A stretch of DNA of 64,000 nucleotides from Azophilus sp965200465 (GTDB taxonomy: Bacteria > Pseudomonadota > Gammaproteobacteria > Pseudomonadales > Azotimanducaceae), in contig OZ241358.1 in assembly GCA_965200465.1 (NCBI GenBank), forward strand, positions 3,472,001 through 3,536,000, read 5' to 3'. This document shows positions 34,259 to 43,845 of the stretch, piece after piece. Made by a program: the position numbers and the translations under genes. The notes below the pieces were generated by a model that was given only the letters and a program-made list of their open reading frames with translations, ran no database searches and was not told the origin of the DNA. Position 1 is the stretch's first letter, and each line of letters starts with the position of its first letter.

Positions 34259-35116
34259 ATGATGCACAGCATGACCGCCTTCGCCCGCCGTGAGGAAGCG
34301 GCGAACGGCTTTGCGCTGGCCTGGGAGATGCGCTCCCTGAACCAACGCTTTCTGGAGGTGCAGTTCCGCCTGCCCGAAGAATTGCGCGCGTTGGAGCATC
34401 CATTGCGGGAAAAGGTCGGCGAGCGGGTCAGGCGGGGCAAGCTGCTGTGTGCTTTGAGCATGGAGCAAATTGGCGCGCCCCAGTCATTGGAACTGAATCG
34501 ACCGCTGCTGCTGCAATTGCTGGCGGCCTTGGAGCAGGTGCGGCGGGATGCGCCGGAGGCCCATGCCGCCAACCCCATCGACCTGCTGCGCTGGCCGGGC
34601 ATGTTGAAGAGCGCCGCCGATGAACCGCTCGTCGCCGCGGCGACCGAGCTTTTCGACAAAACCTTGACGGCCTTGGGGGAAGCCCGCGCCGCGGAAGGGG
34701 AGAAGCTGAAGCTGGGCATCCTGGAGCGCCTTGCCGAAATCGACGGCATTCTCAATGACTCCAAGGCCTTGACCGCCGACCTCCCAAGCACAGTGCGCAC
34801 TAGGCTGCAAAGGCGCTTGGCGGGGCTGGACTTGGACGTTGACGCCGGCAGATTGGCGCAGGAGGTGGCGCTGCTGGCGCAAAAGGCCGATGTGGCCGAG
34901 GAGCTTGACCGGCTTGGCATCCATTTGCAGGACGCTCGCTCGCACCTTGCAGGCCCCGGCCCCCACGGTCGCCGGCTCGACTTCGTCATTCAGGAGATGC
35001 AGCGCGAGGCCAACACCTTGGCGGCCAAGTCCTTGCTGCCGCAGACCTCCAGGATCACGGTCGATCTGAAGGTGGCCATTGAGCAGGTCCGCGAGCAAGC
35101 GCAGAACATTGAGTAG
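34259..35116 (+). CDS. yicC: YicC/YloC family endoribonuclease
   Basis: A 285-residue protein with the family start MHSMTAFARREE and WEMRSLNQRFLEVQFRLPEE, and the C-terminal HGRRLDFVIQEMQREANTLA that forms the conserved metal/RNA site. YicC degrades certain small RNAs in E. coli (RyhB). An ATG three bases further (34262) is an equal alternative start. It is followed by gmk at 78 bp. Confidence 0.94.
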   Translation: MMHSMTAFARREEAANGFALAWEMRSLNQRFLEVQFRLPEELRALEHPLREKVGERVRRGKLLCALSMEQIGAPQSLELNRPLLLQLLAALEQVRRDAPEAHAANPIDLLRWPGMLKSAADEPLVAAATELFDKTLTALGEARAAEGEKLKLGILERLAEIDGILNDSKALTADLPSTVRTRLQRRLAGLDLDVDAGRLAQEVALLAQKADVAEELDRLGIHLQDARSHLAGPGPHGRRLDFVIQEMQREANTLAAKSLLPQTSRITVDLKVAIEQVREQAQNIE

Positions 35117-35194
35117 GCGCCCAGCCGGGCATGGCGCCAACAGGCCCCTGAACTTGGCTGGGGTTGCGCCCCTTGGCTGTGCGCCGGGCAAACG

Positions 35195-35836
35195 ATGAAC
35201 GAAGCGACAACAACGCAGGACGCTCCCTTGGGGCTGCTGGTCTGCATCAGCGCCCCTTCCGGCGCCGGCAAGACCAGCTTGGTGAAGGCCCTCATCAAAG
35301 CGGACGCCAACATCGCCGTATCGGTTTCGCACACCACCCGGCCCCGCCGCAGCACGGAGGCCAACGGCGTCAACTACCACTTCGTCAGTGCCGAGCGCTT
35401 CGCCGGCATGATCGACGGCGGCGAATTCCTGGAGCACGCGCAGGTGTTCGGCCACTGCTACGGCACCTCGGCGCAAGGCGTGGAGACGTTGCGCACCGCC
35501 GGCAAGGACGTAGTGCTGGAGATCGACTGGCAAGGCGCCGCGCAGGTGCGCAGCAAGGCGGCGGACGTCATCAGCGTCTTCGTGCTTCCGCCCTCCAAGG
35601 CGGCGCTGCAGGACAGGCTTGTCGCCCGCGGCGAAGACAGCGCCGAAGCCATAGCCGAGCGCTTGGAGGAAGCCAAGCGCGAAGTGGCGCACTTCAAGGA
35701 CTTCGACTATCTGGTGGTCAATGACGAATTCAGCAGCGCCTTGGCCGACTTGCAGGCCATCATGCGCGCCGAGCGCTTGCGGATTGCGGTGCGGGCGCGG
35801 CGGGAAAGTCGTTTGCTCGCCGCGCTCTTGTCCTAG
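35195..35836 (+). CDS. gmk: Guanylate kinase
   Basis: Converts GMP to GDP with ATP. P-loop CISAPSGAGKTSLVKAL, the GMP-binding VSHTTRPRRSTEANGVNYHF and the lid segment YGTSAQGVETL are all present. At 213 residues the length is normal. It is part of the gmk-rpoZ-spoT run of nucleotide/stringent genes, with rpoZ 49 bp downstream. Confidence 0.97.
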   Translation: MNEATTTQDAPLGLLVCISAPSGAGKTSLVKALIKADANIAVSVSHTTRPRRSTEANGVNYHFVSAERFAGMIDGGEFLEHAQVFGHCYGTSAQGVETLRTAGKDVVLEIDWQGAAQVRSKAADVISVFVLPPSKAALQDRLVARGEDSAEAIAERLEEAKREVAHFKDFDYLVVNDEFSSALADLQAIMRAERLRIAVRARRESRLLAALLS

Positions 35837-35885
35837 ACCGACGCCAAGGCTAAACTCGCAAGTTTGCAACCCTTGGAACATCGCT

Positions 35886-36167
35886 ATGGCTCGTGTCACC
35901 GTTGAAGATTGCTTGGACAACGTGACCAACCGCTTCGAGTTGGTCATGCTCGCCAGCCGCCGCGCCCGGCAAATGCGGGAGTTCGGGGCGGAGCCCTTGG
36001 TGCCGCCGGAAAACGACAAGCCCACCGTGCTGGCGCTCCGCGAGATCGCGGAGGGGCTCATCTCCCACGAGATAATCGATGCGCAGCAATCCTCTCGGGA
36101 GGAAGCGGAGTTGGAATTTGCTTTCGGCCGCGGAGATGACGAAAGCGGCGAAATCATCGACTTCTGA
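35886..36167 (+). CDS. rpoZ: RNA polymerase omega subunit
   Basis: A 93-residue omega subunit: MARVTVEDCLDNVTNRFELV, SRRARQMREFG and KPTVLALREIAEGLI are nearly identical in layout to E. coli RpoZ. It stabilises beta-prime and contributes to ppGpp site 1, consistent with spoT next door. Starts at the ATG at 35886. Confidence 0.97.
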   Translation: MARVTVEDCLDNVTNRFELVMLASRRARQMREFGAEPLVPPENDKPTVLALREIAEGLISHEIIDAQQSSREEAELEFAFGRGDDESGEIIDF

Positions 36168-36231
36168 GTCCCATCTTGTTGCGCTCCTAGCCGCAAGGGC
36201 CAGGCGGGACGACATTGCCGCTCCTTGGACC

Positions 36232-38337
36232 ATGCGTTCGCTCGGCGAACGGCTGCAGGAATACCTGACATCCGAGCAAGTTGAAGCAGTGCGCCGCGCC
36301 CATCGGTACGCCGAGAGCGCCCATACCGGCCAGTGGCGGCAGACCGGGCACGAATACATCACCCACCCGCTGGCGGTGGCGGCGATCCTTGCGCAAATGC
36401 GCATGGACCATGAAACGCTCATGGCCGCCCTGCTGCACGACGTCATTGAAGACACGGCCACCGCCAAGGCCACCCTAGGCGCCCGCTTCGGCAGGCAGGT
36501 GGCGGAGTTGGTGGACGGCGTGTCCAAGCTGGCGACCATTTTCAGCAGCCACGCCGAAGCGCAGGCGGTCAACTTCCAGAAAATGGTGCTGGCGATGGCG
36601 AAGGACATTCGCGTCATCATGGTGAAGATCGCCGACCGCCTGCACAACATGCGCACCATCGGCGTGCTCAGCCGGGAGCAGCGGCGGCGCATCTCCCGGG
36701 AAACCCTGGACTACTACGCGCCCATCGCCTACCGCTTGGGCATGCACAACATCAACGTGGAGCTTGAGGACCTGGGCTTCACCGCGCTGTATCCGCTGCG
36801 GGCGGAGAGCATCCACAACGCCGTCAAGGCGGCCCGAGGCAACCGCCGGGCGCTGATGGACGAAATCCACAAATCCGTCCAGGAAGCCCTTGCGGGGGAG
36901 GGCATCAACGCCGAAGTGAAGAGCCGGGAGAAGCACCTGTACTCGATCTACCAAAAGATGAAAGCCCAGCACAAGCCGTTCAAGGAAATCATGGACGTGT
37001 TCGGCTTCCGCATCGTTGTGGACGGGGAGGACGCCTGCTACCGGGCTTTGGGGGTGGTCCACAACCTGTACAAGCCGGTCGCCGGACGCTTCAAGGACTA
37101 CATCGCCATCCCCAAGATCAACGGCTACCAATCCCTGCACACCACCCTGTTCGGCATGCACGGAGTGCCCATCGAGGTGCAGATCCGCACCAAGCACATG
37201 GCGGAGGTGGCGGACCACGGCATCGCCGGCCATTGGCTGTACAAGGAGCAGGAGGAAAAGACCAGAGGCAGCCTGCGCACCCGTCGCTGGGTCAAGGACG
37301 TGGTGGATTTGCAGCAGCGTTCCGGCAATCCGCTGGAGTTCATCGAGCACTTCAAGAGCGACCTGTTCCCTGATGACGTCTATGTCTTTACGCCCAAGGG
37401 CGACATTCTGGAGTTGCCCAAGGGCTCCTGCCCGGTGGACTTCGCCTACGCCGTGCATACGGACATCGGCAACCAATGCGTGGCTTGCCGCATAGACCGG
37501 GTTTTGGCGCCTCTTTCACAGCAGCTCGAAAGCGGCCAAAGCGTCGAGATCATCACCGGCAAGGGCGCCGGCCCCAGCCCGGACTGGCTTTCCTTCGCCG
37601 TGTCCAGCAAGGCCCGCAGCGGCATCCGACACGCCCTGAAGAGCCGTCAACGCATCGAGTCCGTCGCTTTGGGGCGCAGGCTCCTGAATCGCTCCCTGGC
37701 CAACGCCGGCACCAGCATCAACAACCTGGACTTCCGGCGGCTGCGGCGGGTTTTCAAGGAGTTCGGGGTGCGCAAGCTCGACGACGTGCTGGCCGGCATC
37801 GGCATGGGCGAAATACTCCCCTACGCCGTGGCGCAGCGCCTGCTTGCCGCCGACAACCCGGATTTCCAAGCGGTGCCCATTGAACATGACGGTCCCGTGG
37901 CGGTGCTTTCGGGGGATGGGCTGGTCGTCACCTGCAGCCGTTGCTGCGGCCCGGTGCCGGGGGACGCCATCGTCGGCCGCATGACCCCCGGCACAGGCTT
38001 TGTGGTGCATACGGAAACTTGCAAGAACCTGACCAAGGTGCGGCGGCAGAACCCGGAGCAGATCATCCCGGCGCGTTGGACGCCAACAGCCGACAGCGAA
38101 TTCCTCACGCCGCTGCGCATCGACGTCAGTCGCCGCAAGGGCATCATCGCCGACCTGGCCGCCTCGGTGGCCGCCGCCGACGCCGGCGTGGAGGAAATCA
38201 ACGTGGCGGAGCGCAACGCCCACATCAGTTCAGTCTCCGTTGTGGTGGGCGTCAACGACCGCCGCCACCTTGCCCGGGTGATGCGGCGCCTGCGCGTCAT
38301 TCCCAGTGTGCTGAGCATGGCGCGGGGCGGCCTCTAG
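36232..38337 (+). CDS. spoT: Bifunctional (p)ppGpp synthetase/hydrolase
   Basis: A 701-residue enzyme. The HD hydrolase site (LMAALLHDVIEDTATAKATL; VKIADRLHNMRTI) is intact. The synthetase domain holds REKHLYSIYQKMKA, FGFRIVVDGEDACYRALGVV and INGYQSLHTTLFG. TGS (DVYVFTPKGDILELPKGSCP) and a C-terminal ACT domain (LRIDVSRRKGIIADLAASVA) follow. I start it at the ATG at 36232 because it aligns with the E. coli N-terminus and length. An open frame extends upstream into rpoZ. Confidence 0.96.
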   Translation: MRSLGERLQEYLTSEQVEAVRRAHRYAESAHTGQWRQTGHEYITHPLAVAAILAQMRMDHETLMAALLHDVIEDTATAKATLGARFGRQVAELVDGVSKLATIFSSHAEAQAVNFQKMVLAMAKDIRVIMVKIADRLHNMRTIGVLSREQRRRISRETLDYYAPIAYRLGMHNINVELEDLGFTALYPLRAESIHNAVKAARGNRRALMDEIHKSVQEALAGEGINAEVKSREKHLYSIYQKMKAQHKPFKEIMDVFGFRIVVDGEDACYRALGVVHNLYKPVAGRFKDYIAIPKINGYQSLHTTLFGMHGVPIEVQIRTKHMAEVADHGIAGHWLYKEQEEKTRGSLRTRRWVKDVVDLQQRSGNPLEFIEHFKSDLFPDDVYVFTPKGDILELPKGSCPVDFAYAVHTDIGNQCVACRIDRVLAPLSQQLESGQSVEIITGKGAGPSPDWLSFAVSSKARSGIRHALKSRQRIESVALGRRLLNRSLANAGTSINNLDFRRLRRVFKEFGVRKLDDVLAGIGMGEILPYAVAQRLLAADNPDFQAVPIEHDGPVAVLSGDGLVVTCSRCCGPVPGDAIVGRMTPGTGFVVHTETCKNLTKVRRQNPEQIIPARWTPTADSEFLTPLRIDVSRRKGIIADLAASVAAADAGVEEINVAERNAHISSVSVVVGVNDRRHLARVMRRLRVIPSVLSMARGGL

Positions 38338-38343
38338 CAGGCC

Positions 38344-40443
38344 GTGCCGCCCGCTGAATTGAAGCCCGGGAACCCCTCCTCCGACGACAAGCCGCTCGGC
38401 GCTTCGCCGACGGACGCCAAGCTCCCTGCTCCCGGCGATGCTCCAGTCACCACCTTAAAGGGCGTGGGGCCGGCCTTGGCCGCCGCTCTGGTTCGCCTCA
38501 ACGTCCACAAGGTGAAGGACCTGCTGCTGCATCTGCCGTACCGCTATCAGGACCGTACGCGCCTCGTTCCCTTGCGGGCGCTGCTGCCCGGCCAGGAATG
38601 CTTGGTGCAGGGCCAAGTGGTGGACAGCCGCATCACCTATGGGCGGCGGCGCAGTTGGGTAGTCACCCTGAACGACGATGGCGGCGGCTTGCTGAGATTG
38701 CGCTTCTTCCACTTCGCCGCAAGGCAAGTCGAGGCGCTGAAGGTGGGTCGATTCGTGCGCTGCTTCGGGGAGGTTCGCAGCGGGCCGGCGGGCTTGGAGA
38801 TGGCCCATCCCGAATACCGCGACCACCCGCAGCCGCCGGGCGAACCGGACGGCGGCTTGGCGCCGATTTATCCAACCACCAAGGGCTTAAGCCAAAGGCG
38901 GCTGCGCAAGTTGATCCGTCAGCTGGGGGAGACTGCATGGCCGGCGGACTGCGCCTTGCCGCTGAACGCTCTGCTGTTTCTGCACTTTCCACCCGCCGAC
39001 GCCGCCAAGGAGGACATAGCCAAGGCCCAGGAGGAGGTGGCCCGGGCCGAATTGACCGCCTACTACTTGGTGATGCGGTTTCGGCAGAGCCGGCGGCGGC
39101 GCCAGGAGGCCGCGCCCCTGCCCAGGGCGCAGCAGCTTGGCCGCACCCTGCTCCGCAACTTGGGGTTTGAGCTTACCGGCGCCCAGCGGCGCGTGGTTCG
39201 GGAACTGCTGCTCGACTTGGAGCAGCGCCGCCCCATGCTGCGCCTGCTGCAGGGCGACGTGGGCAGCGGCAAGACGGTGGCGGCCGCCTTCGCCGCCGTG
39301 CGCGCCGCCGAGCACGGCGCCCAGACGGCGCTCATGGCGCCCACCGAAGTGCTGGCGGAGCAGCACTACCTAAGCTTCTCAAGCTGGCTGGAGCCCTTGG
39401 GCATTCGCGTGGCCTTGCTCACCGGCGGCCAGAAAGCCAAGGTGCGGCGGCGCATTCTGGAGTCCTTGGCCGGCGGCGACGCCTTGGTTGCAGTGGGCAC
39501 CCATGCGTTGATTCAGGCCACCATCTCGTTCCGCAACCTCGCGCTCGCCATCGTCGATGAGCAGCATCGGTTCGGCGTCCACCAACGCATGGCGCTGCGG
39601 GCCAAGGGCCATGCTCCGCACCAACTCATCATGACGGCGACGCCCATTCCGCGCACGTTGACGATGGCGCTGTACGCCGACATGGACGTTTCCGTGATCG
39701 ACGAGCTGCCGCCCGGGCGCCAACCCATAGTCACCCGCTTGGTTGCAGCGAGCCGCCGGGAGGAGGTGTTGGCCCGCATCGCCGGGGTCTTGGACGCCGG
39801 CCAGCAAGCCTACTGGGTCTGCACCCTGATCGAGGAGTCCGACGAGAGCTCCGCGCAGTCCGCTGAAGCCGCTTGGGAGATGCTGCGGGCGCAGTTGCCC
39901 GGCAAGCGCATCGGCCTAATTCACGGGCGCATGAAGAGCGATGAAAAGGCCGCGGTCATGGCCGCCTTCAAGGCGGGAGAGCATCAACTGCTGGTGGCTA
40001 CGACGGTTGTCGAGGTGGGCGTGGATGTGGCCAACGCCAGACTGATGGTCATCGAAAACCCGGAGCGCTTGGGACTTGCCCAATTGCATCAACTGCGCGG
40101 ACGCATCGGCCGCGGAACGCACAAAAGCTATTGCCTGCTGCTCTACGGAGACGGCTTGAGCGAGGCCAGCCGCACCCGTTTGAAGGTGATACGGGAAAGC
40201 CAGGACGGCTTCCACATCGCCGAACAGGATCTGGCCCTGCGCGGTCCGGGGGAGATTTCCGGCGTCCGCCAAACCGGCGAAGCCCGGTTCCGGGTTGCCG
40301 ACTTGAATCGTCACCTGCACCTGATGCCGGAAGTTGTGCGGGAGGGCGACCGGCTGCTGGCGGAAGCGCCGGAGGAGGCGGACGCCCTGCGGCTGGCTTG
40401 GGCGGAGGACGAGGCGAACTTGGCGGCATTGGCCTCTGTCTGA
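38344..40443 (+). CDS. recG: ATP-dependent DNA helicase RecG
   Basis: A 699-residue branch-migration helicase for stalled forks and recombination intermediates. A wedge/OB domain (TLKGVGPALAAALVRL; DRTRLVPLRALLPGQECLVQ) precedes helicase motifs: I LLQGDVGSGKTVAAAFAAV, II IVDEQHRFGV, III MTATPIPRTLTMALY, V TTVVEVGVDVANARLMV, VI QLHQLRGRIGRG. It starts at GTG 38344, six bases after spoT, the usual gammaproteobacterial order. Confidence 0.97.
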   Translation: MPPAELKPGNPSSDDKPLGASPTDAKLPAPGDAPVTTLKGVGPALAAALVRLNVHKVKDLLLHLPYRYQDRTRLVPLRALLPGQECLVQGQVVDSRITYGRRRSWVVTLNDDGGGLLRLRFFHFAARQVEALKVGRFVRCFGEVRSGPAGLEMAHPEYRDHPQPPGEPDGGLAPIYPTTKGLSQRRLRKLIRQLGETAWPADCALPLNALLFLHFPPADAAKEDIAKAQEEVARAELTAYYLVMRFRQSRRRRQEAAPLPRAQQLGRTLLRNLGFELTGAQRRVVRELLLDLEQRRPMLRLLQGDVGSGKTVAAAFAAVRAAEHGAQTALMAPTEVLAEQHYLSFSSWLEPLGIRVALLTGGQKAKVRRRILESLAGGDALVAVGTHALIQATISFRNLALAIVDEQHRFGVHQRMALRAKGHAPHQLIMTATPIPRTLTMALYADMDVSVIDELPPGRQPIVTRLVAASRREEVLARIAGVLDAGQQAYWVCTLIEESDESSAQSAEAAWEMLRAQLPGKRIGLIHGRMKSDEKAAVMAAFKAGEHQLLVATTVVEVGVDVANARLMVIENPERLGLAQLHQLRGRIGRGTHKSYCLLLYGDGLSEASRTRLKVIRESQDGFHIAEQDLALRGPGEISGVRQTGEARFRVADLNRHLHLMPEVVREGDRLLAEAPEEADALRLAWAEDEANLAALASV

Positions 40444-40453
40444 CCGGCTTGGC

Positions 40454-40621
40454 TCAGCCGACCTCGAGCATTTCAAAGTCCTCTTTGCTGACGCCGCATT
40501 CCGGGCATACGAAATCCTCCGGCACGTCCTCCCACTTGGTGCCCGGCGGAATGCCCTCCTCTTCGCAGCCCTCGGCTTCATCATAGATCCAGCCGCAAAC
40601 GATGCACTGCCACTTCTTCAC
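40454..40621 (-). CDS. Rubredoxin
   Basis: A 55-residue protein, short enough to be missed by gene calling. Two iron-binding CxxC pairs are clear: WQCIVCGWIYDEAEG and DFVCPECGVSKEDFEMLEVG, with GIPPGTKWEDVPED between. It is a one-electron Fe(Cys)4 carrier that commonly serves alkane hydroxylases or oxygen/NO reductases. The start is a GTG at 40621, because the nearby ATG is out of frame. It is convergent with recG, eleven bases from its stop. Confidence 0.93.
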   Translation of the reverse strand: MKKWQCIVCGWIYDEAEGCEEEGIPPGTKWEDVPEDFVCPECGVSKEDFEMLEVG

Positions 40622-40724
40622 TGATTGGGCGCCTGTTTCATTGTTCTTGGGGTCCCCCGCAAGCGTTGCGAAAGGTTCGCTAACCTAACTGCCCATGCGC
40701 CAAAAATCAACGCCGTGATCTGGT

Positions 40725-41237
40725 TCAAGCCCTCGGCGTCAACTCAAAAATCCACAGGGCGCCTGAAGCCACCGCCGCCGGCGGTATGGGCTGGCCAAGG
40801 TACTTGCGCGACAGTTTGGCCAAAACGGCTGCAAGAATCCCGCCCTGCTCGATGCGCACCAAGTTTTGCTCGTACAGCTTGCCGTCAATGCGGGTGATGA
40901 CGCGGCCGTCGCGCTCGGCCTCAATGGGCCACCGCTTCCAGACGCGCCCCCAAAAACTGTTCATGTAGCCGCAGGGAATGAAGATGCGTCCGTCGTGATG
41001 GAGCACCCAGGTGGTGCGCGAGCGAACCGGGCTTAAGGACTGCATCTCAATCGTCTCGATGTCCTTGACGAACGACCAGTCCGGCATCGGTCCTTGATGG
41101 GGCGCCCCGCTGGTGAACGGCCCGCCGGCGACCATTCCCAGCGGCCCGTCGGCGAACCGCGCCCCAATAAGAACGGCGGCGATGACGGCAACGACGGCCA
41201 AAACCAAGCCGACGGACGCCTTTAGCCAGTTCTGCAT
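40725..41237 (-). CDS. Conserved membrane-anchored protein of unknown function
   Basis: 170 residues. One N-terminal transmembrane helix (SVGLVLAVVAVIAAVLIGAR) is followed by a periplasmic domain with FADGPLGMVAGGPFTSG, SRTTWVLHHDGRIFIPCGYM and the Trp-rich FWGRVWKRWPIEAERDG. I recognise this as a conserved gammaproteobacterial hypothetical but know no function. It is divergent from the glyoxalase-family gene. Confidence 0.7.
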   Translation of the reverse strand: MQNWLKASVGLVLAVVAVIAAVLIGARFADGPLGMVAGGPFTSGAPHQGPMPDWSFVKDIETIEMQSLSPVRSRTTWVLHHDGRIFIPCGYMNSFWGRVWKRWPIEAERDGRVITRIDGKLYEQNLVRIEQGGILAAVLAKLSRKYLGQPIPPAAVASGALWIFELTPRA

Positions 41238-41386
41238 GGCTCTTCACTCAATGGCGGAGGTGGGTTGACTGTAGCGCCTCGACTTGGCGCGGGCAACCTC
41301 TGCAACCGGGATTGCCATTCGCCCTTAAGGTTGGGTAGCTTATGGCGACTGGCTCAATCAATTGCGGCGAATCACAGGGAGGCAGC

Positions 41387-41905
41387 ATGGGCAAGCCCAC
41401 GGATCGAACCGTGTTTCAGAATGCTTGGGTGGTGGACGACGTGGAGGCGGCCTGCATGAAGTGGGTCAGGGAGATGGGCGTGGGGCCTTTCTTCCTGGCG
41501 GAGTACGCCGACCAGTTCACCGACATGACCTATCGGGGCGAACCGGCGAAGCTCTCCATGTTCGTCGCCATCGCCCAGGCGGGGCCGGTGCAGATCGAGT
41601 TGATCCAGCCCACGGTGGAGCGCTGCGCCTATAGGGACAGCGTGCCGCCGGGCACCATGGGCTTCCACCACCTGTGCGTCTGGACCCACGACATCGAGGC
41701 GGACACCGCCTACTTCGCCGGCCTTGGCTATGAGGCGGTGAACAAGGGCCGGGCGGGGGACATTCAGTTCGCCTACTACGACACCCGTCCTCTGATGGGC
41801 TGCATGCTGGAGGTGGTCACCCGCAGCGAAGGCATCGTCGAGCGCTTCGCCGCCATCGCCGCCGCCGCCGAGAACTGGGACGGACGGGACCCCATTCGCG
41901 CCTGA
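41387..41905 (+). CDS. VOC (glyoxalase/bleomycin-resistance) family protein
   Basis: 172 residues; start ATG at 41387 with GGGAGG upstream. Two beta-alpha-beta-beta-beta modules are suggested by VFQNAWVVDDVEAACMKWVR and GFHHLCVWTHDIEADTAYFA. His/Glu residues such as QIELIQP and FHHLC may bind a metal. The pattern resembles methylmalonyl-CoA-epimerase-like VOC proteins. It precedes a small unknown gene and an acyl-CoA ligase on the same strand, so a role in acyl-CoA metabolism is plausible. Confidence 0.8.
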   Translation: MGKPTDRTVFQNAWVVDDVEAACMKWVREMGVGPFFLAEYADQFTDMTYRGEPAKLSMFVAIAQAGPVQIELIQPTVERCAYRDSVPPGTMGFHHLCVWTHDIEADTAYFAGLGYEAVNKGRAGDIQFAYYDTRPLMGCMLEVVTRSEGIVERFAAIAAAAENWDGRDPIRA

Positions 41906-41943
41906 GGTTACAATTCCAAACCCTTCAATTCGGGAGCCAGTTC

Positions 41944-42210
41944 ATGGAGCAGAGTCAGGAAGCGGCGCAGTTGCGCGATGACGCTCGTTGCGACGCCGCG
42001 GTGCAGACCATCAAGGATGTGCTGTGGCGCTTTGAGGAGATGAGCGAGGGCGGCTACTCCATCTACGACGTCTTGGGCTACCTGCTTGAGGACTTGGTTG
42101 AAGGCGGCTGCTGCGCCGCCTGCATTCACGAAGCCCTGGTGTCCGTTTGCAAGGAGCAGGGGGCGGACCTGAAGGTGCATCGGCAGGACGAGGATGCCGT
42201 CTATCACTGA
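41944..42210 (+). CDS. Hypothetical protein, 88 aa
   Basis: Starts at the ATG at 41944 with GGAG nearby. Acidic, with a CxxC-like cluster (EDLVEGGCCAACIHEALVSV) and no recognised domain. It overlaps the start of the acyl-CoA ligase gene by 17 bases, so the two are probably co-translated. It could be a small regulatory or metal-binding protein. Confidence 0.6.
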   Translation: MEQSQEAAQLRDDARCDAAVQTIKDVLWRFEEMSEGGYSIYDVLGYLLEDLVEGGCCAACIHEALVSVCKEQGADLKVHRQDEDAVYH

Positions 42211-43834
42211 AGCCTCCGCGCCGGACACCTTGGGCGGCCTGCTGACAAGCGCCGCCGAACGCTGGCCGGAGCGGGATGCCCTAGTCTTTCCAGACAGCCG
42301 CCAAACCTATGCGCAGCTGGCCGAACGCGCCTGCGGGCGGGCGCGCAGCCTGATGGCCTTCGGCATTGCGCCCGGCGATCAAGTCGGCATCCTCATGCCG
42401 AACTGTCCCGAATACGTCGAACTGCTGTTCGGCGCCGCCTTGGCGGGGGCCGTCGCCGTGCCGGTCAACGCCCGCTACAAGGCCGAGGAGTTGGCCTATG
42501 TGGTGGAGAATGCGGACTTGGCCGGCTTGGTCACCTCCAGCCTCGCTTCCGAGTATGTGGATTTCGCCGCCTTGCTGCAAAGCGCCTTCCCGGACTTGGC
42601 GGATGCTCCCGACCCCCGCGCCTTGGCGCTGCGACGGGCGCCCAAGCTCAGGTTCGCCACCTCAGTAAGCCGGGACACCCCGGCCGGGTTCGTCCCCTAT
42701 GGCGAATTCGTCGCCGCCGCAAGCGGAGAGTGGAAGGCGCTGCTGGCCCGGCAGCGGACCGTGCGGGCCGCGCATCCCGGCATCATGATGTACACCTCCG
42801 GCACCACCGCCAACCCCAAGGGTTGCCCCTTGGCCCACGGCGCTCTGGTGCGCAACGGCGCCGCCATGAACCGGCAGCGCTACTTCCTCGGCCCGGAGGA
42901 CCGATTCTGGGCGCCCCTGCCCATGTTTCACATGGCCTCCATCCTGCCCCTGTTGGCCTGCTTTGACGCCGGCGCCGCGATGCTGTCCATGAACCGGGTG
43001 GAGGCCGGCGCCGCCTTGGAGATGCTGGAGCGGGAGCGGGCCAGCATCGCCTTCCCCTCCTTCCCCACGGTCACCAATGACCTCATCGCCCATCCGCGTT
43101 TCGCCGGGACGGACTTAAGCCGCCTGCGCCGCATCAACAACGTGGCGCCCTTGGAGATGCTGCGCCGCTTTCAGGAGGCGTTTCCCCAGGCGGTGCAGAC
43201 CGGCGCCTACGGCCTGACGGAGACTTGCGGCGTCATCGCCTTCAACCACCCCGATGAGGATCTGGAGACCCGGCTGACCACCTGCGGCGCCCCGTTTGAC
43301 GGGGTGGAGGTGAAGATAGTCGATGCGGACAGTTTGCAGGCCCTGCCGATGGGCGAGCGCGGCGAAATCTGGGTGCGCGGCTACAACGTTTTCAACGGCT
43401 ACCACAGGTCTCCGGAGAAGAACGCGGAGAGCTTTGTCGATGGCTGGTTTCGCACCGGCGACCTGTGCTCTTTGGACGAAAACAACCGCATCCGTTACCA
43501 CGGCCGCCTTAAGGACATGCTCAAGGTCGGCGGGGAGAACGTGGCCGCCGTGGAAATCGAGTCGTTCCTGGCGACCCATCCGGCCGTCAAGCTGGCGGTG
43601 GTGATCGGCGTGCCGGATGCGCGGCTGCTGGAGGCGGCCGCCGCCTTCATTGAGTTGCAGCCCGGCGCCCAGGCCTCGGAGCGGGACATTCTTGACTACT
43701 GCCGGGGCCGCATCGCCAGTTTCAAGGCGCCTAGGCACGTCCGCTTCGTCAGCGAATGGCCAATGTCATCGACCAAGGTGCAGAAGTTCCGGCTGCGGGA
43801 ATGGTTTGACGCGGAACAGGCGCAAGCGTCCTGA
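42194..43834 (+). CDS. AMP-dependent acyl-CoA synthetase
   Basis: A 546-residue ANL enzyme. The P-loop is IMMYTSGTTANPKGCPLAHG, then GAYGLTETCGVIAFNHP (AMP-binding), WFRTGDLCSLDENNRIRYHG and the C-terminal KDMLKVGGENVAAVEIESFL and PMSSTKVQKFRLRE with the acyl-adenylating lysine. It activates a carboxylic acid to its CoA ester. The branch resembles medium/long-chain or aromatic acid ligases; the substrate is not decidable here. Confidence 0.92.
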   Translation: MPSITEASAPDTLGGLLTSAAERWPERDALVFPDSRQTYAQLAERACGRARSLMAFGIAPGDQVGILMPNCPEYVELLFGAALAGAVAVPVNARYKAEELAYVVENADLAGLVTSSLASEYVDFAALLQSAFPDLADAPDPRALALRRAPKLRFATSVSRDTPAGFVPYGEFVAAASGEWKALLARQRTVRAAHPGIMMYTSGTTANPKGCPLAHGALVRNGAAMNRQRYFLGPEDRFWAPLPMFHMASILPLLACFDAGAAMLSMNRVEAGAALEMLERERASIAFPSFPTVTNDLIAHPRFAGTDLSRLRRINNVAPLEMLRRFQEAFPQAVQTGAYGLTETCGVIAFNHPDEDLETRLTTCGAPFDGVEVKIVDADSLQALPMGERGEIWVRGYNVFNGYHRSPEKNAESFVDGWFRTGDLCSLDENNRIRYHGRLKDMLKVGGENVAAVEIESFLATHPAVKLAVVIGVPDARLLEAAAAFIELQPGAQASERDILDYCRGRIASFKAPRHVRFVSEWPMSSTKVQKFRLREWFDAEQAQAS

Positions 43835-43845
43835 CCGGCGGCCCG